The notes beneath the pieces are model-generated. The model was not told the origin of the DNA and did no database searches. It worked only from the letters and a program-made list of their open reading frames with translations. From Clostridia bacterium (lineage in GTDB: Bacteria; Bacillota_A; Clostridia; Oscillospirales; Acutalibacteraceae): a stretch of DNA of 64,000 bases. Below are positions 49,904 through 58,271 of the stretch, piece by piece. How positions within the stretch are numbered: position 1 is the first letter of the stretch; each line of letters starts with the position of its first letter. The stretch is from positions 1-64,000 of the forward strand of contig JAFSFH010000008.1 in assembly GCA_017435305.1 (NCBI GenBank), written 5' to 3'. Position numbers and translations under genes: made by a program.

Positions 49904-50779
49904 TTATTCCATCAGATCCTCGGCGATGACGCCCTCCGGCAGATCGGGGAAGAATACCTTCTTCAGACAGCCGGTGGGACAGACCTCTACGCAGGCACCG
50001 CAGCCGGTGCACTTGTCGTAGTCGATGTGCGCCAGATTATCCACCACCGTGATGGCACCGTGGGGGCAGGTCTTTTCGCACTTCTTACAGCCGATGCAGG
50101 CGTTGTCGCAGGCCTTGCGGGCGTCGGCGCCCTTGTCCTTGTTGCTGCACATAACGGCGACGGCGGTATTCTGGGGCAGCATACGGATGATGCCCTTGGG
50201 GCAGGTTCTGGTGCACAGACCGCAGCCGATGCAGCGGCTGGTGTCCACGTGGGCGATGCCGTCGATCATACAGATGGCGGTGGCGGGGCAGGCAGCGGCG
50301 CAGTCGCCGTAGCCCAGACAGCCGTAGTTGCAGGCGTTCTGACCGCCGTACAGGCGGGAGGCGGCGGCACAGGTGGGCACACCCTCGTAGACCGCCTTGT
50401 GGCGGGCGGCGTCACAGTGACCGTTGCAGGCCACGTAGGCCACCACGTCCTGGAAGGTTTCGTCCACCGCATCCATACCCAGGATGTTGCCGATCTGCTC
50501 GGCGACAGCCTTGGTGCCGGGGATGCACAGACCGGCGCGCTTTTCGGCGCCGTTTGCCAGGGCGGTGGCGTAGTCGTCACAGCCCGCATAGCCGCAGGCA
50601 CCGCAGTTGACGCTGGGCAGGCACTCGCGGATCTTGGTGAAGGTGGGGTCCTCCGGCACCGAGAAGAAGTGGGAGAGCACCGCTAACAGGATGCCCAGCA
50701 CCAGCGCGATACCGGCGATGATGGCGAAGGGGACGAGAATGGCGTTTAGGTCAATAGCCAGAGCAATCACGTTGTTCAT
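49904..50779 (-). CDS. rnfB: Rnf complex Fe-S subunit B
   Basis: 291 residues. N-terminal membrane helix (about 14-38), a 4Fe-4S domain with ECLPSVNCGACGYAGCDDYA (about 52-70), then a CNGHC/CNYGCLGYGDC region. Three ferredoxin-type CxxCxxCxxxCP motifs follow (CIGCGLCTRTCP, CIGCKKCEKTCP, CTGCGACVEVCP), after the CLGYGDCAAACP variant. RnfB accepts electrons from reduced ferredoxin and passes them to the rest of the complex. It starts 15 bp after rnfA. Confidence 0.97.
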   Translation of the reverse strand: MNNVIALAIDLNAILVPFAIIAGIALVLGILLAVLSHFFSVPEDPTFTKIRECLPSVNCGACGYAGCDDYATALANGAEKRAGLCIPGTKAVAEQIGNILGMDAVDETFQDVVAYVACNGHCDAARHKAVYEGVPTCAAASRLYGGQNACNYGCLGYGDCAAACPATAICMIDGIAHVDTSRCIGCGLCTRTCPKGIIRMLPQNTAVAVMCSNKDKGADARKACDNACIGCKKCEKTCPHGAITVVDNLAHIDYDKCTGCGACVEVCPTGCLKKVFFPDLPEGVIAEDLME

Positions 50780-50794
50780 AATCGTTCCCCTCCT

Positions 50795-51391
50795 TTACGC
50801 GAAGATGTTTTCCACCACACCGCCGAAGCCCATAAAGGCCAGGGAGATGAAGGCGGCGGCGATGAGGGTCACCGGCAGCCCCTGGAAGGGCTTGGCGATC
50901 TCATACTCGTGGATGCGGCTACGCAGGCCGGAGAACAGCACCATCGCCAGCAGGAAGCCCAGACCGCAGCCCAGAGAGCTGACCATGGACTGCAGGAAGG
51001 TATACTGGTCGTTGATGTTGTTGATGGTGACGCCCAGCACGGCGCAGTTGGTGGTGATCAGGGGCAGATACACGCCCAGACCCTTGTGCAGGGCGGGGGA
51101 GAATTTCTTGAGCAGCAATTCCAGCATCTGCACCAGCGCGGCGATGACCAGAATAAAGGCGATATTCTGCATATAGCCCATATTCAGCGGGTTGAGCACG
51201 TAATACTGGATGGGCCAGGTGACGGCGGTGGCCAGCAGCATGACCGCGGTCACCGCGATGCCCATGCCGGAGGCCTGATCCAGCTTCTTGGACACGCCCA
51301 GGAAGGGGCAGATGCCCAGGAATCGAGCCAGCACGTAGTTGTTGGTCAGGATGGAGCCGAACAGGATAATTGCCAAATACTTAATATCCAT
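50795..51391 (-). CDS. rnfA: Rnf complex membrane subunit A
   Basis: 198 residues, six membrane segments. The RnfA/NqrE signature NNYVLARFLGICPFLGVSKK is near the N-terminus, with TTNCAVLGVTI in the middle; the conserved Cys residues bind an intramembrane Fe-S centre together with RnfE. The start overlaps the rnfE stop (TAATG). Confidence 0.97.
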   Translation of the reverse strand: MDIKYLAIILFGSILTNNYVLARFLGICPFLGVSKKLDQASGMGIAVTAVMLLATAVTWPIQYYVLNPLNMGYMQNIAFILVIAALVQMLELLLKKFSPALHKGLGVYLPLITTNCAVLGVTINNINDQYTFLQSMVSSLGCGLGFLLAMVLFSGLRSRIHEYEIAKPFQGLPVTLIAAAFISLAFMGFGGVVENIFA

Positions 51392-52080
51392 TAGTGCTCA
51401 ACTCCTTTCTGCTGACAGTCGGCGGTGTGGCAGGTGGCGGCGTTGGGGCAGCCGGCGCAGGAGAAGGACTTCTTCACCGGCGCCTTGCCCTTGGTGATGA
51501 CGTAGATGAGGGCGATCAGCAGACCGTACACCAGCAGACCGCCGGGCGCCTTGGTGAGCACCTCGATCTTGTAGTTCTCCAGGAAGGAGATGGGCATACC
51601 GGCGAAGGAGCCGTTGCCCAGCACTTCACGGACGGTGGCCATGGCGGTGAGGGCCAGGGTAAAGCCCAGACCCATGCCGATGCCGTCCATAGCGGACTTG
51701 ACCACGGGGTGCTTGCTGGCGAACATCTCGGCACGACCGAGGATGATGCAGTTGACTGTGATCAGATCCAGATACACGCCCAGTGTCTCGTACAGATCGG
51801 GCAGATAGGCCTGCACCAGCATCTTGACGATGGTGACGAAGCCGGCGATGATCACGATATAGCAGGGGATGCGCATGGTGTCGGGGATGATCTTGCGCAG
51901 CAGAGAAATAAACACGTTGGAGCAGATGAGCACCAGCATAGCGGCGATGCCCATACCGAAGGCGCCGTCCACCGTGGTGGTGGTGGCCAGGGTGGGGCAG
52001 GTGCCCAGAATGAGCACCAGTACGGGGTTTTCTTTCAGAATACCCCGCCACAGGGTGGCGACGTTGCTGTCACGTTTCAT
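51391..52080 (-). CDS. rnfE: Rnf complex membrane subunit E with Cys-rich tail
   Basis: 229 residues, six membrane segments. The core matches RnfE/NqrD: NPVLVLILGTCPTLATTTTV near the start and TVNCIILGRAEMFAS. The final 25 residues add a Cys-rich tail (SCAGCPNAATCHTADC; CxxC-x5-C-x4-C) beyond the last helix. Such tails occur in clostridial RnfE and might bind a metal centre. It overlaps both neighbours by TAATG junctions. Confidence 0.96.
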   Translation of the reverse strand: MKRDSNVATLWRGILKENPVLVLILGTCPTLATTTTVDGAFGMGIAAMLVLICSNVFISLLRKIIPDTMRIPCYIVIIAGFVTIVKMLVQAYLPDLYETLGVYLDLITVNCIILGRAEMFASKHPVVKSAMDGIGMGLGFTLALTAMATVREVLGNGSFAGMPISFLENYKIEVLTKAPGGLLVYGLLIALIYVITKGKAPVKKSFSCAGCPNAATCHTADCQQKGVEH

Positions 52081-53297
52081 TACTTGGCACCTCCTTCCAG
52101 AATCTTAACGGCATCCAGACAACGCCGGATGGCCTCCACATAGCCGTCGGTGGTGATGGTGGCGCCGGAGATGGCGTCTACCTCGGACAGGGTGTCGGCG
52201 GTCTTGCCGTCGAACTGACCGTAGAACTCCTCTTTGGCGCAGGCGTCGCCGATGTTCTCGCTCTCTTTTTGAGATACGGTCACACAGTCGATGATCTTGC
52301 CCTCGGGGGAGATGCAGACCTTGACGACGATATACTCGCCGCTGGCGGGGTGCCACTGGTCGCCGCCCTTAATGCCGTAGCCGGCGGCGTTGATGGTCAG
52401 GATATAGTTGCCGTTGTTGGTTTCCAGAATCTCGGTGATGTTCTGGTGAATATCGGAATAGGTTTCCAGATCGATGGCGGCATAGGCGGTTTCTGCGTCG
52501 GCAATGACCTTGGCAACAGCCTTTTCGGCGGCGGCGGTGTTCTTGGTGCTGCCGGCGGTAACTACCTTGCCATCAGCGTCAAAGCCGATGAATTCGCCGG
52601 TGAAGTCCTCGCCGATCTCCTCGGCGGTGGCGACACAGACGTAGCCCTTACCGTTGTCCGCCACGTAGACGGCGTCCACGCCGTCAATTTCCACGGTGGC
52701 GAACCACTTATGGAAGGTGTCACCGTCGGGCAGAGCCGCCTTCAGGTTGTCAGCCAGGATCTCCTCCTCGCTGCGCAGGTCGGCGCTGCCGCCGCCCAGG
52801 ATAATGGCGGCGTTGAGAGCGTCCTTGACGGCACTCTTATAGGCGGCGGTGGTCATGGTGGCACCGGCGATGGTGTCGGTGGACTCCACCTCGTCGGCGT
52901 TCTTGCCGGTGAAAGTCTCACCGTACTCTTTTTCCTTACCCAGCGTTTCGTTGGAGGACAGGCAGACCGCGCCGGTCACCACGCCATCGGCGGAAACGCC
53001 GCACATAATCACAAAGTCGGAGCCGTAGCCCTTGGTGGTCAGCGTGACCACGTAGCCCTTGCCCGCGGTCTCGCGGTGGGCCTCGGTGACGGTGGCGGGC
53101 AGCTGATAGTCGCCCAGCGCCACCGGCTCAAAGTCGGTGCCCTCCGGCATCACCTGCAGCAGCGCCTGGTTGGCGGCGGCAGACTGGTTTTTCTCAATGA
53201 TGGGGGCGGTGATGGCGTTGGTGCCGGCCAGCAGCAGAGCCATAACGCCCACGATGGCCACCAGCGTCACCACGCTGATAATATGCTTTTTCATCAT
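52080..53297 (-). CDS. rnfG: Rnf complex FMN subunit G with duplicated FMN-binding domain
   Basis: 405 residues, about twice the usual 190-220. N-terminal membrane helix (6-31). The first FMN-binding domain (about 75-165) ends with DTIAGATMTT (Thr149 predicted site, Ser replaced by Ala144). A middle segment (190-270) repeats part of the RnfG fold (GVDAVYVADNGKGYV). The second domain (about 295-385) ends with DAISGATITT (Thr382), a textbook ApbE target. FMN on RnfG moves electrons within the complex. It overlaps rnfD by 4 bp (ATGA). Confidence 0.95.
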   Translation of the reverse strand: MMKKHIISVVTLVAIVGVMALLLAGTNAITAPIIEKNQSAAANQALLQVMPEGTDFEPVALGDYQLPATVTEAHRETAGKGYVVTLTTKGYGSDFVIMCGVSADGVVTGAVCLSSNETLGKEKEYGETFTGKNADEVESTDTIAGATMTTAAYKSAVKDALNAAIILGGGSADLRSEEEILADNLKAALPDGDTFHKWFATVEIDGVDAVYVADNGKGYVCVATAEEIGEDFTGEFIGFDADGKVVTAGSTKNTAAAEKAVAKVIADAETAYAAIDLETYSDIHQNITEILETNNGNYILTINAAGYGIKGGDQWHPASGEYIVVKVCISPEGKIIDCVTVSQKESENIGDACAKEEFYGQFDGKTADTLSEVDAISGATITTDGYVEAIRRCLDAVKILEGGAK

Positions 53298-54214
53298 TTG
53301 GCACCTCCCACTCCGAAGACCTTATGACGGGTCCAGACGCTGATATAGGGGGTGAGAATGTTCATAAACAGGATGGCGAAGGATACGCCCTCGGGATAGT
53401 TTCCGAAATAGCGGATGATGCAGGTCATCACGCCGCAGCCGATACCGAAGATGGCCTTACCCCAGGGGGTGGGGGGCGAGGTGACGTAGTCGGTGGCCAT
53501 AAAGATGGCACCGATCATTAGACCGCCTGCCAGCACCTGGGACAGGGCGGCGACCACGCTGAAGCCCTCCATAAAGAAGGAGAATACGAATACGGTGGCG
53601 ATGTACAGCACGGGGATCTGCCAGATGATGACCCGACGGATCAGCAGATACACGCCGCCGGCGATCAGAGCGATGGCGCAGGTCTCGCCGATGGCACCGC
53701 CGTGGGTGCCCAGCAGCAGGGTCAGCAGATCGGGCATCTTCTCCGCCGCCAGAGGGGTGGCGGAGGACACGGTGTCCGCCGCGGGAAAGGCGGGAGCGGC
53801 CATAGAGCCGAAGGCCACCAGCATAAACACACGGGCGGCGATGGCGGGGTTGACCAGATTCTGGCCGATGCCGCCGAACAGGCATTTCACCACGATGATG
53901 GCGAACAGGGCGCCCACGGCGCACTGCCACAGGGGGATGTTCACAGGCAGGTTCATCGCCAGCAGCAGGCCGGTGACGACGGCGGACAGATCGCCGATGG
54001 TCTGATCCTTTTTCACCATCAGATTATACAGCGCCTCAAAGGCGACGCAGCAGCCGATGCACACAGCGGCGACAGCCAGAGCCCGCAGACCGAAGATGTA
54101 GACGCCGGCGGCAAACGCCGGCAGCAGGGCGATGATCACGTCCAGCATAATGCGGCCGGTGGAACGACCGCTGTGGATATGGGGAGATACGGTAAGCTTG
54201 GTCAGACTGCTCAT
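53294..54214 (-). CDS. rnfD: Rnf complex membrane subunit D
   Basis: 306 residues; ATG at 54214 follows GGAGGGAGCACA; an upstream frame is only the end of rnfC. About nine membrane segments; N-terminal SPHIHSGRSTGRIMLDV is the family signature. The covalent FMN site is the SATPL of DTVSSATPLA (about 160-170). DYVTSPPTPWGKAIFGIGCG near the C-terminus is also conserved. It forms part of the ion-translocating core. It overlaps rnfC by ATGA. Confidence 0.97.
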   Translation of the reverse strand: MSSLTKLTVSPHIHSGRSTGRIMLDVIIALLPAFAAGVYIFGLRALAVAAVCIGCCVAFEALYNLMVKKDQTIGDLSAVVTGLLLAMNLPVNIPLWQCAVGALFAIIVVKCLFGGIGQNLVNPAIAARVFMLVAFGSMAAPAFPAADTVSSATPLAAEKMPDLLTLLLGTHGGAIGETCAIALIAGGVYLLIRRVIIWQIPVLYIATVFVFSFFMEGFSVVAALSQVLAGGLMIGAIFMATDYVTSPPTPWGKAIFGIGCGVMTCIIRYFGNYPEGVSFAILFMNILTPYISVWTRHKVFGVGGAK

Positions 54215-55527
54215 TGTGCTCCCTCCTTTGCTCTCTTTTCTTTCAGCATAGCCTTGCCCAGCTGATTTCTCTGTACCAGCGGACGGTTGGCGGGGCAGAT
54301 GAAGCTGCAGCAGCCGCACTCCATACAGGCGTCCACGTGCAGCGCCTCCAGGGCGTCCACCTCACCCAGCTTAACGCAGTGGGAGATGGCGGCGGGCGCC
54401 AGACCGAAGGGGCACACGTTGGTGCAGGAGCCGCAGCGGATGCAGTTGGTGGTCTTAGGCAGCTTAGCCTCGCGGGCGCGCAGCGCCAGCACCGCGTTGG
54501 TGGCCTTGAGCACGGGGGCCGCGTCGTTGGGCACGGTGACGCCCATCATGGGACCGCCGTACACGTACTTGGCAGGCTCGTGCTTCAGCCCGCCGCAGAC
54601 CTGGAACAGGTCGCGGATGGCGGTGCCGATGGGGGCGATGACGTTGCGGGGCTCCTTGACACAGCCGCCGTCCACGGTGACGCATTTCTCTACCAGCGGC
54701 ATACCGCTCTGCAGATAGGCGCCGATGGTGGCCAGGGTGGTGCAGTTGATGACCACACAGCCCATATCGATGGGCAGCTTGCCGGTGGGGATCACCCGAC
54801 CGGTGGTGTGGTAGACCAGCACCTTTTCGCCGCCCTGGGGATACAGGGAGGGGAGAGAGCGCACCTGCACGGAGCACTCGGAGATGCCGGCGGCCATATG
54901 CCGCATGGTGCGGATGGCGGTCTTTTTATTGTTCTCGATGCCGATGATCACCTGGCGGATGCCCATGTGCTGTGCCAGCGCCCTGAGGGCGTAGGCCATA
55001 TCGTCGGCACGGTTGACCATGGTGATGGTGTCGCTGGTCACGTAGGGCTCGCACTCGGCGCCGTTGATGATCAGATAGTCGATGCGGGCGGGGTTCACGT
55101 CGAACTTCACGTAGGTGGGGAAGCCGGCGCCGCCCAGACCCACGATGCCGCTGTCCTTGATGGCGGCTACCAGCTCCTCGCGGGAGTTGACGGTGGGGGG
55201 CGCGACGGTGTCGGCCACCGCCATCTCGCCGTCGGACTCGATCACCACCGCGGGGGTGGTGGTGCCGTTGTACAGCAGAAAGTCGGTGATCTTTTTCACC
55301 TTGCCGGACACGCTGGCGTAGATGGGGGAGGAGATGTAGCCATCCGCCTCGCCGATCTTCTGACCCACCTTAACCGTGTCACCCACCTTGACGATGGGGG
55401 TGGCAGGGCGACCGATGTGCATACTCATGGGGATCTCGACCGTCTGGGGAGGGGTCATCCGCAGCACGGCCACTTTTCGGGTGTTTTTTCGGTGGGGTAC
55501 GTGTACCCCGTGGAGCATAGATGCCAT
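54211..55527 (-). CDS. rnfC: Rnf complex NADH-binding subunit C
   Basis: 438 residues. N-terminal domain with PMSMHIGRPATPIVKVGDTV-like RnfC start, then the flavin/NADH fold (GLGGAGFPTYVKF, LIINGAECEPYVTSD). Two 4Fe-4S motifs follow: CIRCGSCTNVCPFGL (about 370) and CMECGCCSFICPANRPLVQ (about 410). RnfC exchanges electrons with NAD. First gene of rnfCDGEAB. The ATG follows GAAAGGTGTATGAACT. Confidence 0.97.
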   Translation of the reverse strand: MASMLHGVHVPHRKNTRKVAVLRMTPPQTVEIPMSMHIGRPATPIVKVGDTVKVGQKIGEADGYISSPIYASVSGKVKKITDFLLYNGTTTPAVVIESDGEMAVADTVAPPTVNSREELVAAIKDSGIVGLGGAGFPTYVKFDVNPARIDYLIINGAECEPYVTSDTITMVNRADDMAYALRALAQHMGIRQVIIGIENNKKTAIRTMRHMAAGISECSVQVRSLPSLYPQGGEKVLVYHTTGRVIPTGKLPIDMGCVVINCTTLATIGAYLQSGMPLVEKCVTVDGGCVKEPRNVIAPIGTAIRDLFQVCGGLKHEPAKYVYGGPMMGVTVPNDAAPVLKATNAVLALRAREAKLPKTTNCIRCGSCTNVCPFGLAPAAISHCVKLGEVDALEALHVDACMECGCCSFICPANRPLVQRNQLGKAMLKEKRAKEGAQ

Positions 55528-55579
55528 AGTTCATACACCTTTCTTCAGTAATTGCGGAACGCCGCAGGGGCATAAAACA

Positions 55580-55617
55580 TCACCTTATATAATAAATGTT
55601 TAAATGGGTTTTGTCAA
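55580..55617 (-). promoter_or_regulatory. Promoter of the rnf operon with ATAAGGTGA start motif
   Basis: Minus strand -35 TTGACA (55612-55617), 17-bp spacer, -10 TATTAT (55589-55594), then ATAAGGTGA (55580-55588) with the same placement as at 10780 and 12081. Confidence 0.75.
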
Positions 55618-55683
55618 TGGTCGTCCAGTATTTAACAAGCAAGAAAATCCCATCGTTACTATGCGAAAAAGGACGCCGAATAT

Positions 55684-55722
55684 ACAAAAAAAGCAGGCAG
55701 AGTCGTATGACTCTGCCTGCTT
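55684..55722 (-). terminator. Terminator of the aspartate kinase operon
   Basis: AAGCAGGCAGAGT and ACTCTGCCTGCTT arms, 6-nt loop, T7 on the minus strand. Confidence 0.9.
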
Positions 55723-55736
55723 GGACGGTATCGAGA

Positions 55737-56942
55737 TTATTCGCCGAAGAAATGGCGGTGGACGGCGGCCACGGCGCGGTCGGCGTCCTTTTTCTCCACC
55801 AGCACGGATACGCGGATCTCGCTGGAGGAGATCATCTGGATGTTGATGCCGGCATCCGCCAGCGCCTCGAACATACCGGCGGCCACGTTCTCGTGGGTTT
55901 CCATACCGGCGCCCACGATGGAGATCTTGGCCACGTCCTTCTCCACCTGCAGGCTCTGGGCACCCACCATATCGCAGTAGTCGCGCAGAGCCTCTACGGC
56001 GGAGTCGGCGTCGTCCGCGGGGACGGTGAAGGCAATATCCTTGGTGCCGTCACGGCCGACGGACTGCAGGATGTTGTCCACGCAGATGTGAGCCTTTGCC
56101 ACGCGGGAGAAGACCTTAAAGGCGATACCGGGGTTATCCGGCACACCGATGAGAGCCACACGGGCAACGCCCTCGTCCTTTGCTACACCTTTGATCAGCA
56201 TTTTCTCCATATTGGTAACCTCCTTGACCTTGGTGCCTGCCGCACGGGTGATGCTGGACAGGACCTCCAGTTCCACGTTGTATTTTTTAGCCATTTCCAC
56301 AGAGCGGTTGTTCAGCACCTGTGCGCCGGAGGTAGCCATCTCCAGCATCTCGTTATAGGTGATCTCGTCCAGCTTACGGGCGCCGGGGATCTTGCGGGGG
56401 TCGGCGGTATACACGCCGTCCACGTCGGTATAGATCTGGCACAGATCCGCCCGCATAGCGGCGGCGATGGCCACCGCGCTGGTGTCGGAGCCGCCGCGAC
56501 CCAGGGTGGTGACGTCCTCGAAGCGGTTGAGTCCCTGGAATCCCGCCACGATGACGATGCGGTTTTTATCCAGCTCGGCGCGGATGCGCTCGGGGTTCAC
56601 CCGCTTAATGCGGGCGGCACTGTATTTGGTGTTGGTCTCAAAGCCGGCCTGCCATCCCAGCAGGGAGATGGCGGGGTATCCCAGCGCGTCGATGGCCATA
56701 GCCAGCAGAGAGATGGAGATCTGCTCGCCGGCAGACATCAGCATATCCATCTCCCGCTTACTGGCGCGGGGATTGAGCTCGCGGGCTTTGGCGATCAGGT
56801 CGTCGGTGGTATCGCCCTGGGCGGAAACCACCACCACCACGTCGTTGCCCTGCTTGTAGGTGTCGGTGATGATGCCGGCCACACGCATCACGCGTTCGGC
56901 ATCCGCCACCGAGCTACCTCCGAATTTCTGTACAACTAACAT
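55737..56942 (-). CDS. lysC: Aspartate kinase
   Basis: 401 residues from the ATG at 56942; a GTG 9 bp upstream overlaps the GAGAGGTG ribosome site. Kinase signature VVQKFGGSSVAD, then SAGEQISISLLAMA, TLGRGGSDTSAVAIAAAM and YTDVDGVYTADPR. Two ACT domains lie in the C-terminal third (about 265-401: VALIGVPDNPGIAFKVF and ISIVGAGMETHENVAAGMF), so feedback control by lysine and/or threonine is expected. It catalyses the first step from aspartate to Lys, Thr and Met. Follows homoserine dehydrogenase by 16 bp. Confidence 0.97.
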   Translation of the reverse strand: MLVVQKFGGSSVADAERVMRVAGIITDTYKQGNDVVVVVSAQGDTTDDLIAKARELNPRASKREMDMLMSAGEQISISLLAMAIDALGYPAISLLGWQAGFETNTKYSAARIKRVNPERIRAELDKNRIVIVAGFQGLNRFEDVTTLGRGGSDTSAVAIAAAMRADLCQIYTDVDGVYTADPRKIPGARKLDEITYNEMLEMATSGAQVLNNRSVEMAKKYNVELEVLSSITRAAGTKVKEVTNMEKMLIKGVAKDEGVARVALIGVPDNPGIAFKVFSRVAKAHICVDNILQSVGRDGTKDIAFTVPADDADSAVEALRDYCDMVGAQSLQVEKDVAKISIVGAGMETHENVAAGMFEALADAGINIQMISSSEIRVSVLVEKKDADRAVAAVHRHFFGE

Positions 56943-56958
56943 ATTTGGCACCTCTCGA

Positions 56959-58191
56959 TCAATACATCCGCAGTCGGCGGGTCAGAGTCATACCGGTGAA
57001 ACCGGCAATTTTTTCATTCAGCAGATATTCCGGCATACAGGGGGTGATAAACGCCACCTCGTTGGCGGGGGCGTCGGGGATGGTGACCATCCGCACGTCG
57101 CCGAACACCTGACCGATCTGCATCAGCGCGCCGGCATCCTCCTGACAGGAGAAGCGCAGCAGCATACGGCAGGGGGCCAGACGGTAGTCACGGACGTGAC
57201 CCTCCTCGTGGGGACCCCAGAACAGGTATTTGCGGGCCTTGAGGTGCTTGACCTCGTCGATGACGTCCGCCACCACCGCGCTGGCGGTGGGCAGCTTTCC
57301 GGCGCCGCGCCCTACGAACACCACGTCGCCCACGCTGTCGCCGCGAACCATAATGGCGTTGAATACGTCGTTCACGTCCGCCAGCAGGTTGTCGGCAGGC
57401 AGCACCATGGGCGACACCAGACAGAACAGCTTGCCGTCCTCGGTGCGGGTGGCGCGACCCACCAGCTTAATCACGCAGCCGCAGGCGGCGGCGTATTTCA
57501 CGTCCTCCTCGGTGATGGCGGTGATGCCCTCGGTGTGCACCTCGTCGGGCAGCACGTGCTTGCCAAAGGCCAGAGAGGCCAGGATGCAGATCTTGCGGCA
57601 GGCGTCGTGACCCTCCACGTCGGCGGAGGGATCCCGCTCGGCATAGCCCAGCTGCTGAGCCAGCGCCAGCGCCCCGTCGAAGGACATGCCCTCTTTGATC
57701 ATCTTGGTGAGCATAAAGTTGGTGGTACCGTTGAGGATACCCGCCACCTCGAACACCTCGTTGGCGGCCAGACACTGGTCCATGGGACGGAGAATCGGGA
57801 TACCGCCGCCCACGCTGGCCTCGAACAGGAAGTTCAGATTGTTATCCTTGGCGATCTGCAGCAGCTCGTCGCCCTTGGCGGCCACCAGCTCCTTGTTGGA
57901 GGTGACCACGCTCTTACCCGCCAGCAGTGCCGCCTTGACGTAGTCGTAGGCGGGGTGCAGACCGCCCATGGTCTCCACCACGATGCGGATGTCCGGGTCG
58001 TTGAGGATGTCGTTATAGTCGGTGGTGAACAGGTGGGCGTAGGGCAGGTCGGGGAAGGTACGCAGATCCAGAATGCGGGTCACCCGAATCTTGTCGCCCG
58101 CCTTGGCGGTGATGCCTTTTTCGTTGTGCATCAGCACCTCGGCAACGCCGGAGCCGACCACGCCGTGGCCCAATATGGCTATGGAAATCAT
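56959..58191 (-). CDS. hom: Homoserine dehydrogenase
   Basis: 410 residues from the ATG at 58191 (AAAAGGATTGATGAA). NAD(P)-binding ILGHGVVGSGVAEVL, VVETMGGLHPAYDYV, SVVTSNKELVAAKG, then the substrate-site signature VAGILNGTTNFMLTKM and AERDPSADVEGHDACRKI. A C-terminal ACT-like region (about 330-410) allows threonine control. Reduces aspartate semialdehyde to homoserine. The order hom-lysC here gives a compact threonine/methionine branch; thrB and thrC are not in the window. Confidence 0.97.
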   Translation of the reverse strand: MISIAILGHGVVGSGVAEVLMHNEKGITAKAGDKIRVTRILDLRTFPDLPYAHLFTTDYNDILNDPDIRIVVETMGGLHPAYDYVKAALLAGKSVVTSNKELVAAKGDELLQIAKDNNLNFLFEASVGGGIPILRPMDQCLAANEVFEVAGILNGTTNFMLTKMIKEGMSFDGALALAQQLGYAERDPSADVEGHDACRKICILASLAFGKHVLPDEVHTEGITAITEEDVKYAAACGCVIKLVGRATRTEDGKLFCLVSPMVLPADNLLADVNDVFNAIMVRGDSVGDVVFVGRGAGKLPTASAVVADVIDEVKHLKARKYLFWGPHEEGHVRDYRLAPCRMLLRFSCQEDAGALMQIGQVFGDVRMVTIPDAPANEVAFITPCMPEYLLNEKIAGFTGMTLTRRLRMY

Positions 58192-58271
58192 TTCATCAAT
58201 CCTTTTTTTAAACACTTAGGGTGGAGCGAAAAAGCCTCTTTCTGAACGGTATTCGGATTTGTCGCTCTATC

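Noticed and set aside
55379..55573. Alternative reading frame overlapping the start of rnfC, beginning at the ATG after the TAAGGTGATG motif
   Set aside because: It overlaps rnfC out of frame, is rich in Arg/Pro, and has no recognisable domain. The rnfC start has better support.
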